NCBI GenBank assembly: GCA_030037065.1
Contig: JASHRW010000423.1
Location: 1 to 40,321, forward strand
Reading direction: 5' to 3'
DNA length: 40,321 nucleotides
Origin: Xanthobacteraceae bacterium
GTDB taxonomy: Bacteria > Pseudomonadota > Alphaproteobacteria > Rhizobiales > Xanthobacteraceae
Shown in pieces: positions 15,513 to 22,799 of the stretch. Below the pieces are notes generated by a model. That model saw only the letters and a program-made list of their open reading frames with translations, was not told the origin of the DNA and did no database searches. Positions within the stretch are counted from its first letter, which is position 1. The number at the start of each line of letters is the position of its first letter. The translations under genes and the position numbers were made by a program.

Positions 15513-16796
15513 TTATTGACTTGGCCGCGGTCCAGCAGCAGGCAAATGGACGATGAAGGTGGCGCCGGCGCCGGGCGCGCTCTCGATCGACAGCCGCCCG
15601 CGATGGCGATTGAGGATATGCTTGACCAGCGCCAGACCGAGTCCGGTTCCGCCCTGGGCGCGGCTTTCGCGCACGTCGACGCGATAAAATCGCTCGGTCA
15701 ACCGCGGCAGATGTTCGGGCGCGATGCCCGGGCCGTAGTCGCGCACGCTGACTGAAGCCTCCGGCTCGCCGTCTGCTGCAGTGCCGGGCGCCAGCTTGAT
15801 ATCGACGCGTTTGCCGGCAGCCCCGTATTTGAGCGCGTTCTCGACCAGATTCTCGAACAGGCGGACCAGCTCGTCGCGGTCGCCGAACACCGTGATCGCA
15901 TCGGCCGCTTCGACATTGACGGTCACGCCGCGGTCGCGCGCCAGCGTTTGCAGACCGTCGACCACTTGGCGGACGATCGGATTGAGGTCGATCGGCGCGT
16001 CGGGCCGGCGGTGAGCATTGAGCTCGATGCGCGACAACGACAGGAGATCGTCGATCAGCCGCGCCATTCGCCGCGCCTGCTCCTGCATGATGGCGAGGAA
16101 TTTTTCGCGCGCCTGGGTGTCGTTGCGCGCCGGGCCCTGCAGCGTCTCGATGAAACCGGACAGCGCCGCCAATGGCGTGCGCAGCTCGTGACTGGCGTTA
16201 GCAACGAAGTCGGCGCGCATTTCCTCGACCCGGCGCAACGGCGTGAGGTCGCGCAACGTTAACAGCACCATGTCGGCCGCGGCGGTGTCGGCAGCGCGCT
16301 TGACCGGCATGGCGACGGCCTCGAACCAACGGTCGACCGGAACCCGTTCGGAATACTCCGCGCGCTGCGTCTCGCCCTGCGCGAAGGCGCGGCCGACCGC
16401 CTCGATCAATTCCGGCATGCGCAGCGCCAGCGAAACCGGTTCGCCGTGGCGCAGCGCCGGCGCCAGCGCCCGCGCCGGGTCATTGAGCGCCAGCACGCGG
16501 CCTTCGCGGTCGATCGCGATGACCGGATCGGGCAAGCCGGAGACGACGGTGCGCAACGGGTTGTTGGTCGGCTCAGAAATCGCGTACGGCGGTGCCGCGC
16601 CCTTGGCGTCCCTGCCGATACGCAGTGCGAGAAAGCCGGCCAGTGCAACGATGGCGAAGCCGGCAATGGCATAGCTGGCGGACAGAACACCGCTGATCAC
16701 CATGACGGCAAACACTACAGCCGCCGTGGCGATCACCAGTTGCGCGCTATGCTCGCGCCGCTTGCCTGGTGCCGCTCGATCCTCATTCAAGCTCAT
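15513..16796 (-). CDS. phoR: Phosphate regulon sensor kinase PhoR
   Basis: A 427-residue histidine kinase. Two N-terminal hydrophobic stretches (about 20-60) anchor it in the inner membrane with almost no periplasmic loop, as in PhoR. A PAS-like domain (about 80-190) contains VVSGLPDPVIAIDREGRVL. The H-box FVANASHELRTPLAALSGF carries the phospho-histidine. The ATPase domain has the N-box LFENLVENALKYG, the G1 box VRDYGPGIAPEHLPRL and GTGLGLALVKHILNRHRG. It phosphorylates PhoB, encoded three genes downstream, in response to Pst/PhoU signalling. A separate promoter (the PHO box) lies between it and pstB, so phoR may be transcribed apart from the rest. Confidence 0.93.
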   Translation of the reverse strand: MSLNEDRAAPGKRREHSAQLVIATAAVVFAVMVISGVLSASYAIAGFAIVALAGFLALRIGRDAKGAAPPYAISEPTNNPLRTVVSGLPDPVIAIDREGRVLALNDPARALAPALRHGEPVSLALRMPELIEAVGRAFAQGETQRAEYSERVPVDRWFEAVAMPVKRAADTAAADMVLLTLRDLTPLRRVEEMRADFVANASHELRTPLAALSGFIETLQGPARNDTQAREKFLAIMQEQARRMARLIDDLLSLSRIELNAHRRPDAPIDLNPIVRQVVDGLQTLARDRGVTVNVEAADAITVFGDRDELVRLFENLVENALKYGAAGKRVDIKLAPGTAADGEPEASVSVRDYGPGIAPEHLPRLTERFYRVDVRESRAQGGTGLGLALVKHILNRHRGRLSIESAPGAGATFIVHLPAAGPRPSQ

Positions 16797-16853
16797 CGCA
16801 TATGCTCATGAGGCTGGCTGGCGAAGCGGTGACAGCGATTTCGATCGCCCCCT

Positions 16854-17891
16854 TCAGGACACGTCCGGCTGTTCGCGCGCGTACTCGCCGGCGATCCGCG
16901 GCGAAGTTGCTTGCGCAATGCGGCGAGACCCATGGCCGAGCCACAATTCGCGAACGCCGAGAATGACGAGCGAGATCACGAACGGGGTAATGTAATATAG
17001 CAGCCTGAATAACAGCAGACCGGCCAGCAAATCTTCCTTACGGAACTGCCACAGCGCCACCAGCATGGCGGCATCGAACACGCCGAGACCGCCGGGGGCA
17101 TGGCTGGCGAAGCCGAGGAGCGTGGCGGCAACGAAAATGACCGCCACGGTGGCGAAGCCGAGATTGGGCTGGCCGGGCATCAGCATGTACATGGCCGCCG
17201 CGCAGCAGGAGAGATCGACGATGCCGATCGTGATCTGCACCAGTGTCAGCGGGCCGCCCGGCAGAGTCAGTTGCCAGTCCTCGCGGCCGATCACGCGCGG
17301 CTTCACCCAGACCCAGGCGACATAAGCGGCAAGCAAAGCGAGCAAGAGAAGTCCGAAGCCACGGTTGAGCCACAGCGGCAGTTGATCGATGGCGCGCCCT
17401 GCCGCCGGCGTATAGAGAACGCCAAGCCCGAGCACCGTGACGTTGCCAAGCCAGAAGGTGAGCCCGGCGACGAAGCAGATTTTGGTGACCTCGACGACAC
17501 TCAAGCCCCAATTCGAGTAAATGTGATAGCGCACGGCGCCGCCGGAAAATACGCTGGCGCCGATATTGTGTCCGACCGCGTAGCTGGTGAAGCCGCCCAG
17601 AGCGGCGGCGCGGTAAGGTAAGTCGTTGCGTCCGATCGTGCGTAGCGCGAACAGATCGTAAAAGGTGAGCGTCACGTAACCGGCGGCGACGAAGCAGGCG
17701 GCGACGAGCAACGTGCGCCAGTCGGTGGCCTTGAGCGCCGCCAGGAGCGCGCGCGGGTTGATGTCGCGGAGGATGTGATAGAGCACGAACAGCGCGATCA
17801 CGAAAATCGCCAAGCTCAACGCAAAGCCGATGCGGCTGAAGACGATCTTGCGCTCGATGGCAGGCGTGCGGCGGCGCTCCGACGTCAGCAT
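16854..17891 (-). CDS. YbhN/UPF0104-type integral membrane protein (lysylphosphatidylglycerol synthase TM-like)
   Basis: A 345-residue polytopic membrane protein of the LPG_synthase_TM / UPF0104 family, with about eight hydrophobic helices. Motifs include YVTLTFYDLFALRTIG, GFTSYAVGHNIGASVFSGGA, VRYHIYSNWGLS and the late HAPGGLGVFDAAML. In MprF-type proteins this domain flips aminoacylated lipids, but here the cytoplasmic synthase domain is absent, so it may be a stand-alone lipid transporter or regulator; function is unknown. The track start at 17948 is a TTG; the ATG at 17891 (MLTSERRRTP) has GGAG seven bases upstream and is preferred. It is divergent from the alpha/beta hydrolase. Confidence 0.83.
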   Translation of the reverse strand: MLTSERRRTPAIERKIVFSRIGFALSLAIFVIALFVLYHILRDINPRALLAALKATDWRTLLVAACFVAAGYVTLTFYDLFALRTIGRNDLPYRAAALGGFTSYAVGHNIGASVFSGGAVRYHIYSNWGLSVVEVTKICFVAGLTFWLGNVTVLGLGVLYTPAAGRAIDQLPLWLNRGFGLLLLALLAAYVAWVWVKPRVIGREDWQLTLPGGPLTLVQITIGIVDLSCCAAAMYMLMPGQPNLGFATVAVIFVAATLLGFASHAPGGLGVFDAAMLVALWQFRKEDLLAGLLLFRLLYYITPFVISLVILGVRELWLGHGSRRIAQATSPRIAGEYAREQPDVS

Positions 17892-18083
17892 GGCGCGCTC
17901 CGACCGGGATTTTTCCGCATCAATCGACCGTTTCGTCCATGCCGCCAAGGCGATACGCCCCCACTAGCAGATGTCGCTGGCCGGGGCGAGCGCGGCCGGA
18001 CTGCCCGACGCTGCGCCCGCCCGGAGCGTGCGTGCCGCCGGACGGGGCGATTTGTTAACCTGTGCGCCGAACGGGAGACCGGC

Positions 18084-19058
18084 ATGACGGATCATCGGGT
18101 TGCACGCCACACGAGCGGCCAAGGCCGTAGGCCAAGCGTTGGGAGTGCGGCTGCCACTATATGGAGCTCCGAATATTGGGCGCATAAGGGCGGCGTGAAG
18201 CTTTATCTCTACCGCAAGCGGATCGGCCCGCCCTTTGGCGGCGCGCCGCCGCTGCCGGTGCTGTTTCTCGTCCATGGTTCCTCGAATTCGGCGCGTTCGA
18301 GCTACGACCTCAGCGTGCCCGGCAAGGGCGAGTATTCGCTGATGAACGTCTTCGCCGGTTACGGCTATGACGTGTGGACCATGGATCATGACGGTTACGG
18401 GCATTCCGGCAGTTCCGGCGACAGCTCCGATATCGCCAGCGGGGTTGTGGACCTCAAAGCGGCGGTGCCTGTGGTGGTGAAGGAAACCGGGCGATCGAAA
18501 ATCCACTTCTACGGCACGTCGTCGGGCGCCATCCGCGCTGCAGCTTATGCGCAGGCCGAGCCGGAGCGCGTCGACCGGCTCCTTCTCTGCGCCTTCACCT
18601 ACAGGGGACACGGCGCCGCCGAAATCGCGCGGCGGCAGCAGCGCGTCGCCGAACTGCGCGCGAGCCCGCGGCGCAAGCGCGACGCCGCCATGATCCGCTC
18701 GATCTTCAGCCGCGATGGTCATCCGGAATTTTACGATCCTGCCGTTGCCGAGGCGATCATCGCGGCGGAAATGAAATTCGGCGACACCATCCCGAGCGGC
18801 ACCTATCTCGACATGGCGGCGAACTTGCCGCTCGTCGATCCCGCCAAGGTGCGTGCGCCGGTGCTGATGATCCGCGGCGAATTCGACGGCAATTCTACCG
18901 ACGACGACCTCCTCGAATTCTTCCGCCAGTTGCCCAATGGCGACCGCCAGTTCGTCATTTTGCCGCAAGTGGCACACAGCGCCGGTTACAGCAACAACCG
19001 TCATCTGTTGTGGTACGCGATGAGGAATTTCTTGGCCGCGCCGGAAGTGAGTTTGTAG
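18084..19058 (+). CDS. Alpha/beta hydrolase
   Basis: A 324-residue alpha/beta-hydrolase fold enzyme of unknown substrate. The oxyanion strand is LFLVHGSSNSARSSYD, the nucleophile elbow is FYGTSSGAIRAA (GxSxG), a late acid is in IRGEFDGNSTDD, and the catalytic histidine is in QVAHSAGYSNN. No signal peptide is seen. The track ORF starts at 17775 inside the opposite-strand gene; the ATG at 18084 has GGGAGA five bases upstream and is chosen. The stop codon TAG lies inside a dispersed hairpin repeat. It converges on a haloacetate-dehalogenase-like gene. A general esterase or C-C hydrolase role is possible. Confidence 0.85.
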   Translation: MTDHRVARHTSGQGRRPSVGSAAATIWSSEYWAHKGGVKLYLYRKRIGPPFGGAPPLPVLFLVHGSSNSARSSYDLSVPGKGEYSLMNVFAGYGYDVWTMDHDGYGHSGSSGDSSDIASGVVDLKAAVPVVVKETGRSKIHFYGTSSGAIRAAAYAQAEPERVDRLLLCAFTYRGHGAAEIARRQQRVAELRASPRRKRDAAMIRSIFSRDGHPEFYDPAVAEAIIAAEMKFGDTIPSGTYLDMAANLPLVDPAKVRAPVLMIRGEFDGNSTDDDLLEFFRQLPNGDRQFVILPQVAHSAGYSNNRHLLWYAMRNFLAAPEVSL

Positions 19059-19080
19059 GGGCGGCCTTGTGGCCGCCCGA
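19055..19080. repeat. Dispersed GTAGGGGCGGCC hairpin, copy 2
   Basis: Matches the copy at 12825-12851 except for one C in the loop. Stem GGGCGGCC (19059-19066) / GGCCGCCC (19071-19078), loop TTGT. The repeat's own TAG (19056-19058) is the stop codon of the upstream hydrolase, and the element fills the gap before a convergent gene. Confidence 0.65.
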
Positions 19081-19109
19081 CTTGCACCGGGCGCCTATGA
19101 GGAGCACGC

Positions 19110-20009
19110 CTACAATTCGCCTTTCACAAAAAACTCGCGTAGCTCGCGATACGTCTCCTCGGGCGCCTCTTCTGACAGATAGTGCCCGCACGGCAGCGCC
19201 TTGGCGCCGCGGATGTCGTTGGCGTAGCGCGCCCAGACTTCGCCCGGGCTCGGCCTGGTATTGCGGCCGACGCCGCCGGTTGCGCCCCATAACAGCAGCA
19301 CCGGGCAGCCGATCTTGCGGCCGGCATCGAAATCCGCCGTGTCCATTTCAAAGTCGATGCCGGCGCAGGCGCGATAATCCTCGCACATGGCGTGCACGGT
19401 CGCCGGATTGCGCATGTAGCGCTTGTATTCGGCGAGCGCGGCCGGATCGAAGAACTTCAAGCCTTGCGCGGTCTTTGCAAGCTTCTTCTCGATGAAGAAG
19501 TCCGGATCGGCGCTCATCAGATGTTCGGGAAAGTCGTAGGGCTGGATCATGAAAAACCAGTGCCACGAAAACGTCGCCCAGGCCTTGTTGGGATGATTGA
19601 AGACATGATGCTGCGGCACGATGTCGAGGATGGCGGCGCGCGCTACTCTGTCGGGATGGTCGAGGCACATGCGGTGCAGGACGCGGGCGCCGCGATCGTG
19701 CCCGGCGGCATAGAACCGCTTAAAGCCCAGCGCGTCCATCACCTCGATCTGGTCCTGCGCCATGGCGCGGAACGAGTAGTTTTCGTGGTTGTTGCCGCCC
19801 GGCGGCTTTTCCGAATCGCCGTAGCCGCGCAGATCGGTGGCGACCACGGTGAATTGCTCTGCCAGCTTCGGCGCGATCTTGAACCACGACAAATGGCTGA
19901 ACGGATTGCCATGTATAAGCAGGAGCGGCGGCCCTTTGCCGCCGTAAACCGTGACGATGCGCGCGCCGGAGGTCTTGATCTCGGTGCGCGTAAAGCCGTC
20001 GAAGAACAT
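19110..20009 (-). CDS. Haloacetate (fluoroacetate) dehalogenase-like alpha/beta hydrolase
   Basis: A 299-residue alpha/beta hydrolase with an aspartate nucleophile in AAGHDRGARVLHRM, the GHDRGAR signature of haloacetate dehalogenases. The oxyanion strand is LLLIHGNPFSHLSW, and the region after the nucleophile has LDIVPQHHVF. The cap domain has FSWHWFFMIQPYDFPEHL, in which the His-Trp pair lines up with the halide-binding pair of known fluoroacetate dehalogenases. The catalytic histidine is in GHYLSEEAPEET. The arginines that hold the carboxylate follow the nucleophile. It may act on haloacids, but epoxide hydrolases share much of the pattern, so the substrate is an inference. A palindromic repeat pair lies just upstream. 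Confidence 0.82.
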   Translation of the reverse strand: MFFDGFTRTEIKTSGARIVTVYGGKGPPLLLIHGNPFSHLSWFKIAPKLAEQFTVVATDLRGYGDSEKPPGGNNHENYSFRAMAQDQIEVMDALGFKRFYAAGHDRGARVLHRMCLDHPDRVARAAILDIVPQHHVFNHPNKAWATFSWHWFFMIQPYDFPEHLMSADPDFFIEKKLAKTAQGLKFFDPAALAEYKRYMRNPATVHAMCEDYRACAGIDFEMDTADFDAGRKIGCPVLLLWGATGGVGRNTRPSPGEVWARYANDIRGAKALPCGHYLSEEAPEETYRELREFFVKGEL

Positions 20010-20023
20010 GCATCCTCCCTCTT

Positions 20024-20160
20024 GTCATTCCGGGGCGCGCGCAGCGCGAACCCGGAATCCATAATCGCGATCCGATGAAACCATGTCGAGTATCTTCAAG
20101 AACTTCGCCTCCTGGGGTTATGGATTCCGGGCCCGGCCCTTCGGGCCGCCCCGGAATGAC
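20024..20160. repeat. Inverted pair of Bradyrhizobium-type extragenic palindromes
   Basis: Unit 1 (20024-20064) starts GTCATTCCGGGG and ends CCCGGAATCCATAA. Unit 2 (20118-20160) starts TTATGGATTCCGGG and ends CCCCGGAATGAC, the mirror order. Each unit can fold alone and the two can fold together over a 53-base spacer. They occupy the divergent gap between the dehalogenase and CMD genes. Units of this form are widespread in Bradyrhizobium-related genomes. Confidence 0.75.
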
Positions 20161-20215
20161 GGGCGAGAGAACCCGCGCTAAGGTCGCACTCTATAAACCC
20201 TGGAGATGCCCTCCC

Positions 20216-20827
20216 ATGCCGATGCCCGCCGATATCGACCAGCAATCCGGGTGCCGCCTGCCGTTATTGAAACGCGAGCAACTGGACGAAGCCGGCAAGC
20301 GCGCCTTCGATCGCGCCTCCACCCCCGGCAAGACGATCGTCGGTCTGCGCGGACCCTCCGGCATCCATCTTTACAGCACCGCGACGGTCGACGCGCACAA
20401 TGTCGCGAACCAACACCTGCGCTTCAAATGCTTCGATCCGAAAACGCGCGAAATCGCCATCCTCACGGTGGCGCGCGAGATGGACAGCCGCTTCGAATGG
20501 GCCGCGCACGAACCGGAAGCTTTGAAAGAGGGCGTCTCGCAGCAAATCATCGACATCATCAAGTACCGCAAATCTACGCAAGGCCTCGACGAAACTAACG
20601 CGGCCATCATCGAATTCGGCCGGCAGATTTTCCGCGACCATAACGTCACGCAAGAGGCCTACGCGCGAATGAAAGCGTTGTTTGCTCCCAACAAACTGGT
20701 CGAACTCGTCATGCTCATGGGCAATTACGCAGCAACCGCGGCTTTGCTGTGCGCTTTCGACATGCAGGTGCCTGAGGGAAAGCCGCTGCTGCCGGTAGAG
20801 GGATGGCTGAAGGCGGATGACAGATAA
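20216..20827 (+). CDS. Carboxymuconolactone decarboxylase (CMD)-family protein
   Basis: A 203-residue all-helical protein of the CMD/AhpD superfamily. The core is seen at about 80-150: TREIAILTVAREMDSRFEW then AAHEPEALKEGV, and later LVELVMLMGNYAATAAL. The Cys-x-x-Cys pair of AhpD peroxidases is absent; the equivalent stretch reads SRFEWAAH and keeps only the histidine, so peroxidase activity is unlikely. The ATG at 20216 (MPMPADIDQQ) is chosen over the track start at 20075, which lies in the repeat region. Its last residues (ADDR) are encoded inside an inverted repeat shared with the convergent ubiD-like gene. Such proteins often accompany UbiD or CoA-type aromatic degradation. Confidence 0.85.
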   Translation: MPMPADIDQQSGCRLPLLKREQLDEAGKRAFDRASTPGKTIVGLRGPSGIHLYSTATVDAHNVANQHLRFKCFDPKTREIAILTVAREMDSRFEWAAHEPEALKEGVSQQIIDIIKYRKSTQGLDETNAAIIEFGRQIFRDHNVTQEAYARMKALFAPNKLVELVMLMGNYAATAALLCAFDMQVPEGKPLLPVEGWLKADDR

Positions 20828-20888
20828 CAGATAACGAAGAGGTCGGGCCTAATCTTCCGTCCGCCGTCATCTGTCGTCTGTCGTCCGC
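20813..20888. repeat. Imperfect inverted repeat spanning both ends of two convergent genes
   Basis: Left arm 20813-20836 (GCGGATGACAGATAACAG...) and right arm 20865-20888 match at 20 of 24 positions when one is reverse-complemented, with a 28-base spacer. Each arm contains 7-base tandem units of the GATAACA type. Both stop codons of the convergent genes fall inside the arms. It may act as a bidirectional terminator. Confidence 0.7.
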
Positions 20889-22399
20889 TTGGCGAAGCCA
20901 AGCTCCCCCCACCGCTTCTGCACCGCGTCGATGTCCTTCTGCTCCGGCCAGACTTTGGGCGGGAAGCGCGCGCCGCCGAGATCGGGGTCGGGGTCGTAGT
21001 CGAGATTGACGGTGGCGTCGATCAGGACGCGGTGCCACTTGCCGGTGCCGAATTGCGCGACGTTGCGGTCGCGCCGCCGCGTCGACGGATCGAGACCGGC
21101 GCCGAAGGTCGACGGCATGATGACGATGTCATCCTCGCCGGCATTGACGCGGAACGCGATCGCCCAATCCACCGCGGCGTAATCGTGGATGTCGATGTCG
21201 TCGTCGACCACGGTGACGTGCTTGTAGCGCACGTGCGCGGCCGACGAGCCCCACAGCGCGTTGGCGACCTGCTTGGCCTGGCCGCGATAGCTCTGCTTGA
21301 TCTGTACCAAAGTGTTGATGCCGGTCTGTACCGGCGGACACCACACGTCGGTGACGCCGGGCACGCCGGCGCGGTCGAGCACGTTCCAGGCGGTGGCGGC
21401 GCGCATGATCGACGAGCAGGTGCCGTTCTCGGAATAGCTTCCCGGCAGCGAGCCCTCGATGGTGCCGCGCAGAATCGGATCGGTGCGGTGGGTGATGGCG
21501 GTGACGCGAATGGTCGGCTTCGGCGAGGCGTCGCCGGCCACGTAGCCGGTAAATTCGGCGAACGGGCCTTCCATCGTGTAGGTCTTGGGATCGAGCTGCA
21601 GATAGCCCTCGATGACGATCTCGGCGCCCGCCGGCACGTGCAGATCGACGGTCTCGCATTTGACCAGTTCGACCGGCGCGCCGCGGATAGCGCCAATGAC
21701 GTCGTATTCGCAGATGCCCTTGGGCACCGGCGAGCCGGCGACGAACGGCAGCGACGGCTCCCAGCCGATCGCCACCGCGATCGGCATTTCGTTGTGGCCC
21801 TTGTCCTGCCAGGCGGTGACGTGGTGGCCGATGTGCTGCGCGCGCCACATCAGAATCGGAATCTTGTTCTTACCCGCCACCATGCCGCGATAAACGCCGA
21901 CATTCATCACGCCGGTGTCGGGATCCTTGGTCACAACGCCGCCGTAGGTGAGAACGTAGCGGCCGCCGTCGATCCGATTCCACTGCGGCACCGGAAATTC
22001 GCTGAGATCGATGTCCTTGCCGGTGACGACGTTCTCCTTGACCGGGCCGCTCTTGACGATTTTCGGCGCGATGCCTTCGGTCAGGATGGTGCGGCCGAGC
22101 TTGACCAGTTCGCGCGGATGCGTGTCGGTCGGCAGGCCCAGCATCATGGCGACCCGCCGCGCGCTGGACAGGCCGCCGGTGAAAACCTGATGGCAGCGGC
22201 TGTTCTTGCCGTAATCGCGGATGTTGTTGAACAGCAGCGCCGGTCCGGTGCCCGGCCCTTGCGCCAGCCGCGCGATGGTACCGAGTTCGACGTTCCAATC
22301 GACCTCGGCCTCGATTCTGTGCAGTTCGCCGGCGGCGTCGAGCGCCTTGATCCAGCCGCGCATATCGCCGAACTGTGTCGATTTTCTTTTTGCCACCAT
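20867..22399 (-). CDS. UbiD-family (prenylated-FMN) decarboxylase
   Basis: A 510-residue UbiD-family enzyme. These use prenylated FMN to (de)carboxylate aromatic or alpha,beta-unsaturated acids. Marks include the N-terminal MRGWIKALDAAGELHRIE, YGGVVTKDPDTGVMNVGVYR, the metal/cofactor segment EGPFAEFTGYVAGD with the active-site glutamates, and late HVTVVDDDIDIHDYAAVDWA then MPSTFGAGLDPSTRRRD. No UbiX flavin prenyltransferase is in the window, so the cofactor must come from elsewhere. The substrate is not predictable; co-location with CMD and hydrolase genes points to catabolism of an aromatic acid more than to ubiquinone synthesis. The 456-residue ORF on the opposite strand is a codon-bias shadow. 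Confidence 0.9.
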   Translation of the reverse strand: MVAKRKSTQFGDMRGWIKALDAAGELHRIEAEVDWNVELGTIARLAQGPGTGPALLFNNIRDYGKNSRCHQVFTGGLSSARRVAMMLGLPTDTHPRELVKLGRTILTEGIAPKIVKSGPVKENVVTGKDIDLSEFPVPQWNRIDGGRYVLTYGGVVTKDPDTGVMNVGVYRGMVAGKNKIPILMWRAQHIGHHVTAWQDKGHNEMPIAVAIGWEPSLPFVAGSPVPKGICEYDVIGAIRGAPVELVKCETVDLHVPAGAEIVIEGYLQLDPKTYTMEGPFAEFTGYVAGDASPKPTIRVTAITHRTDPILRGTIEGSLPGSYSENGTCSSIMRAATAWNVLDRAGVPGVTDVWCPPVQTGINTLVQIKQSYRGQAKQVANALWGSSAAHVRYKHVTVVDDDIDIHDYAAVDWAIAFRVNAGEDDIVIMPSTFGAGLDPSTRRRDRNVAQFGTGKWHRVLIDATVNLDYDPDPDLGGARFPPKVWPEQKDIDAVQKRWGELGFAKRTTDDR

Positions 22400-22799
22400 T
22401 GATCGTTCCAGATTCGATAAAGAGCGCTTTGTGCGCTGGCGGCGCCTGCGGTGTCAACGATTTGTCCCTCGGCGGTGCCGCCGCGCGCCCGCTCTGGTCC
22501 AGCCGCGCGGAATATTGCGCGGACGGAAGCGTTCCGCCGGATCGTCGAATGCGCCCGGCATGATCGACCGCGCAGCCCGTTCGCGCGCCGCCATATTGCG
22601 CGGCGTCGCCTGCAGAGGCTGCTCGCGGCTAACGAATTGGTCGTGATGCGCTGAAGTCGCGCTTTTCTTGCTGACTCGTGAACAGCCGACGCGATCCTGA
22701 TCGCTTCAATCCGGAACTGTTGGTTAAGCATCCTTTCAAATGTCCGATGTATCCAGGTTGCGAGGGCGCCCTCCAATCCAGCCGTCCGCAGGTTGAGAC
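22400..22799. other. Intergenic region between ubiD-like gene and histidine kinase
   Basis: Four hundred bases between divergent genes. I find no ORF with a ribosome-binding site, no strong promoter pair and no palindrome that stands out. Short track ORFs here have no coding signature. It presumably holds both promoters. Confidence 0.5.

Noticed and set aside
21032-22402. 456-residue plus-strand ORF opposite the UbiD-like gene
   Set aside because: It mirrors a gene with complete family motifs, lacks a ribosome-binding site and reads as the low-complexity shadow expected from high GC at third codon positions.
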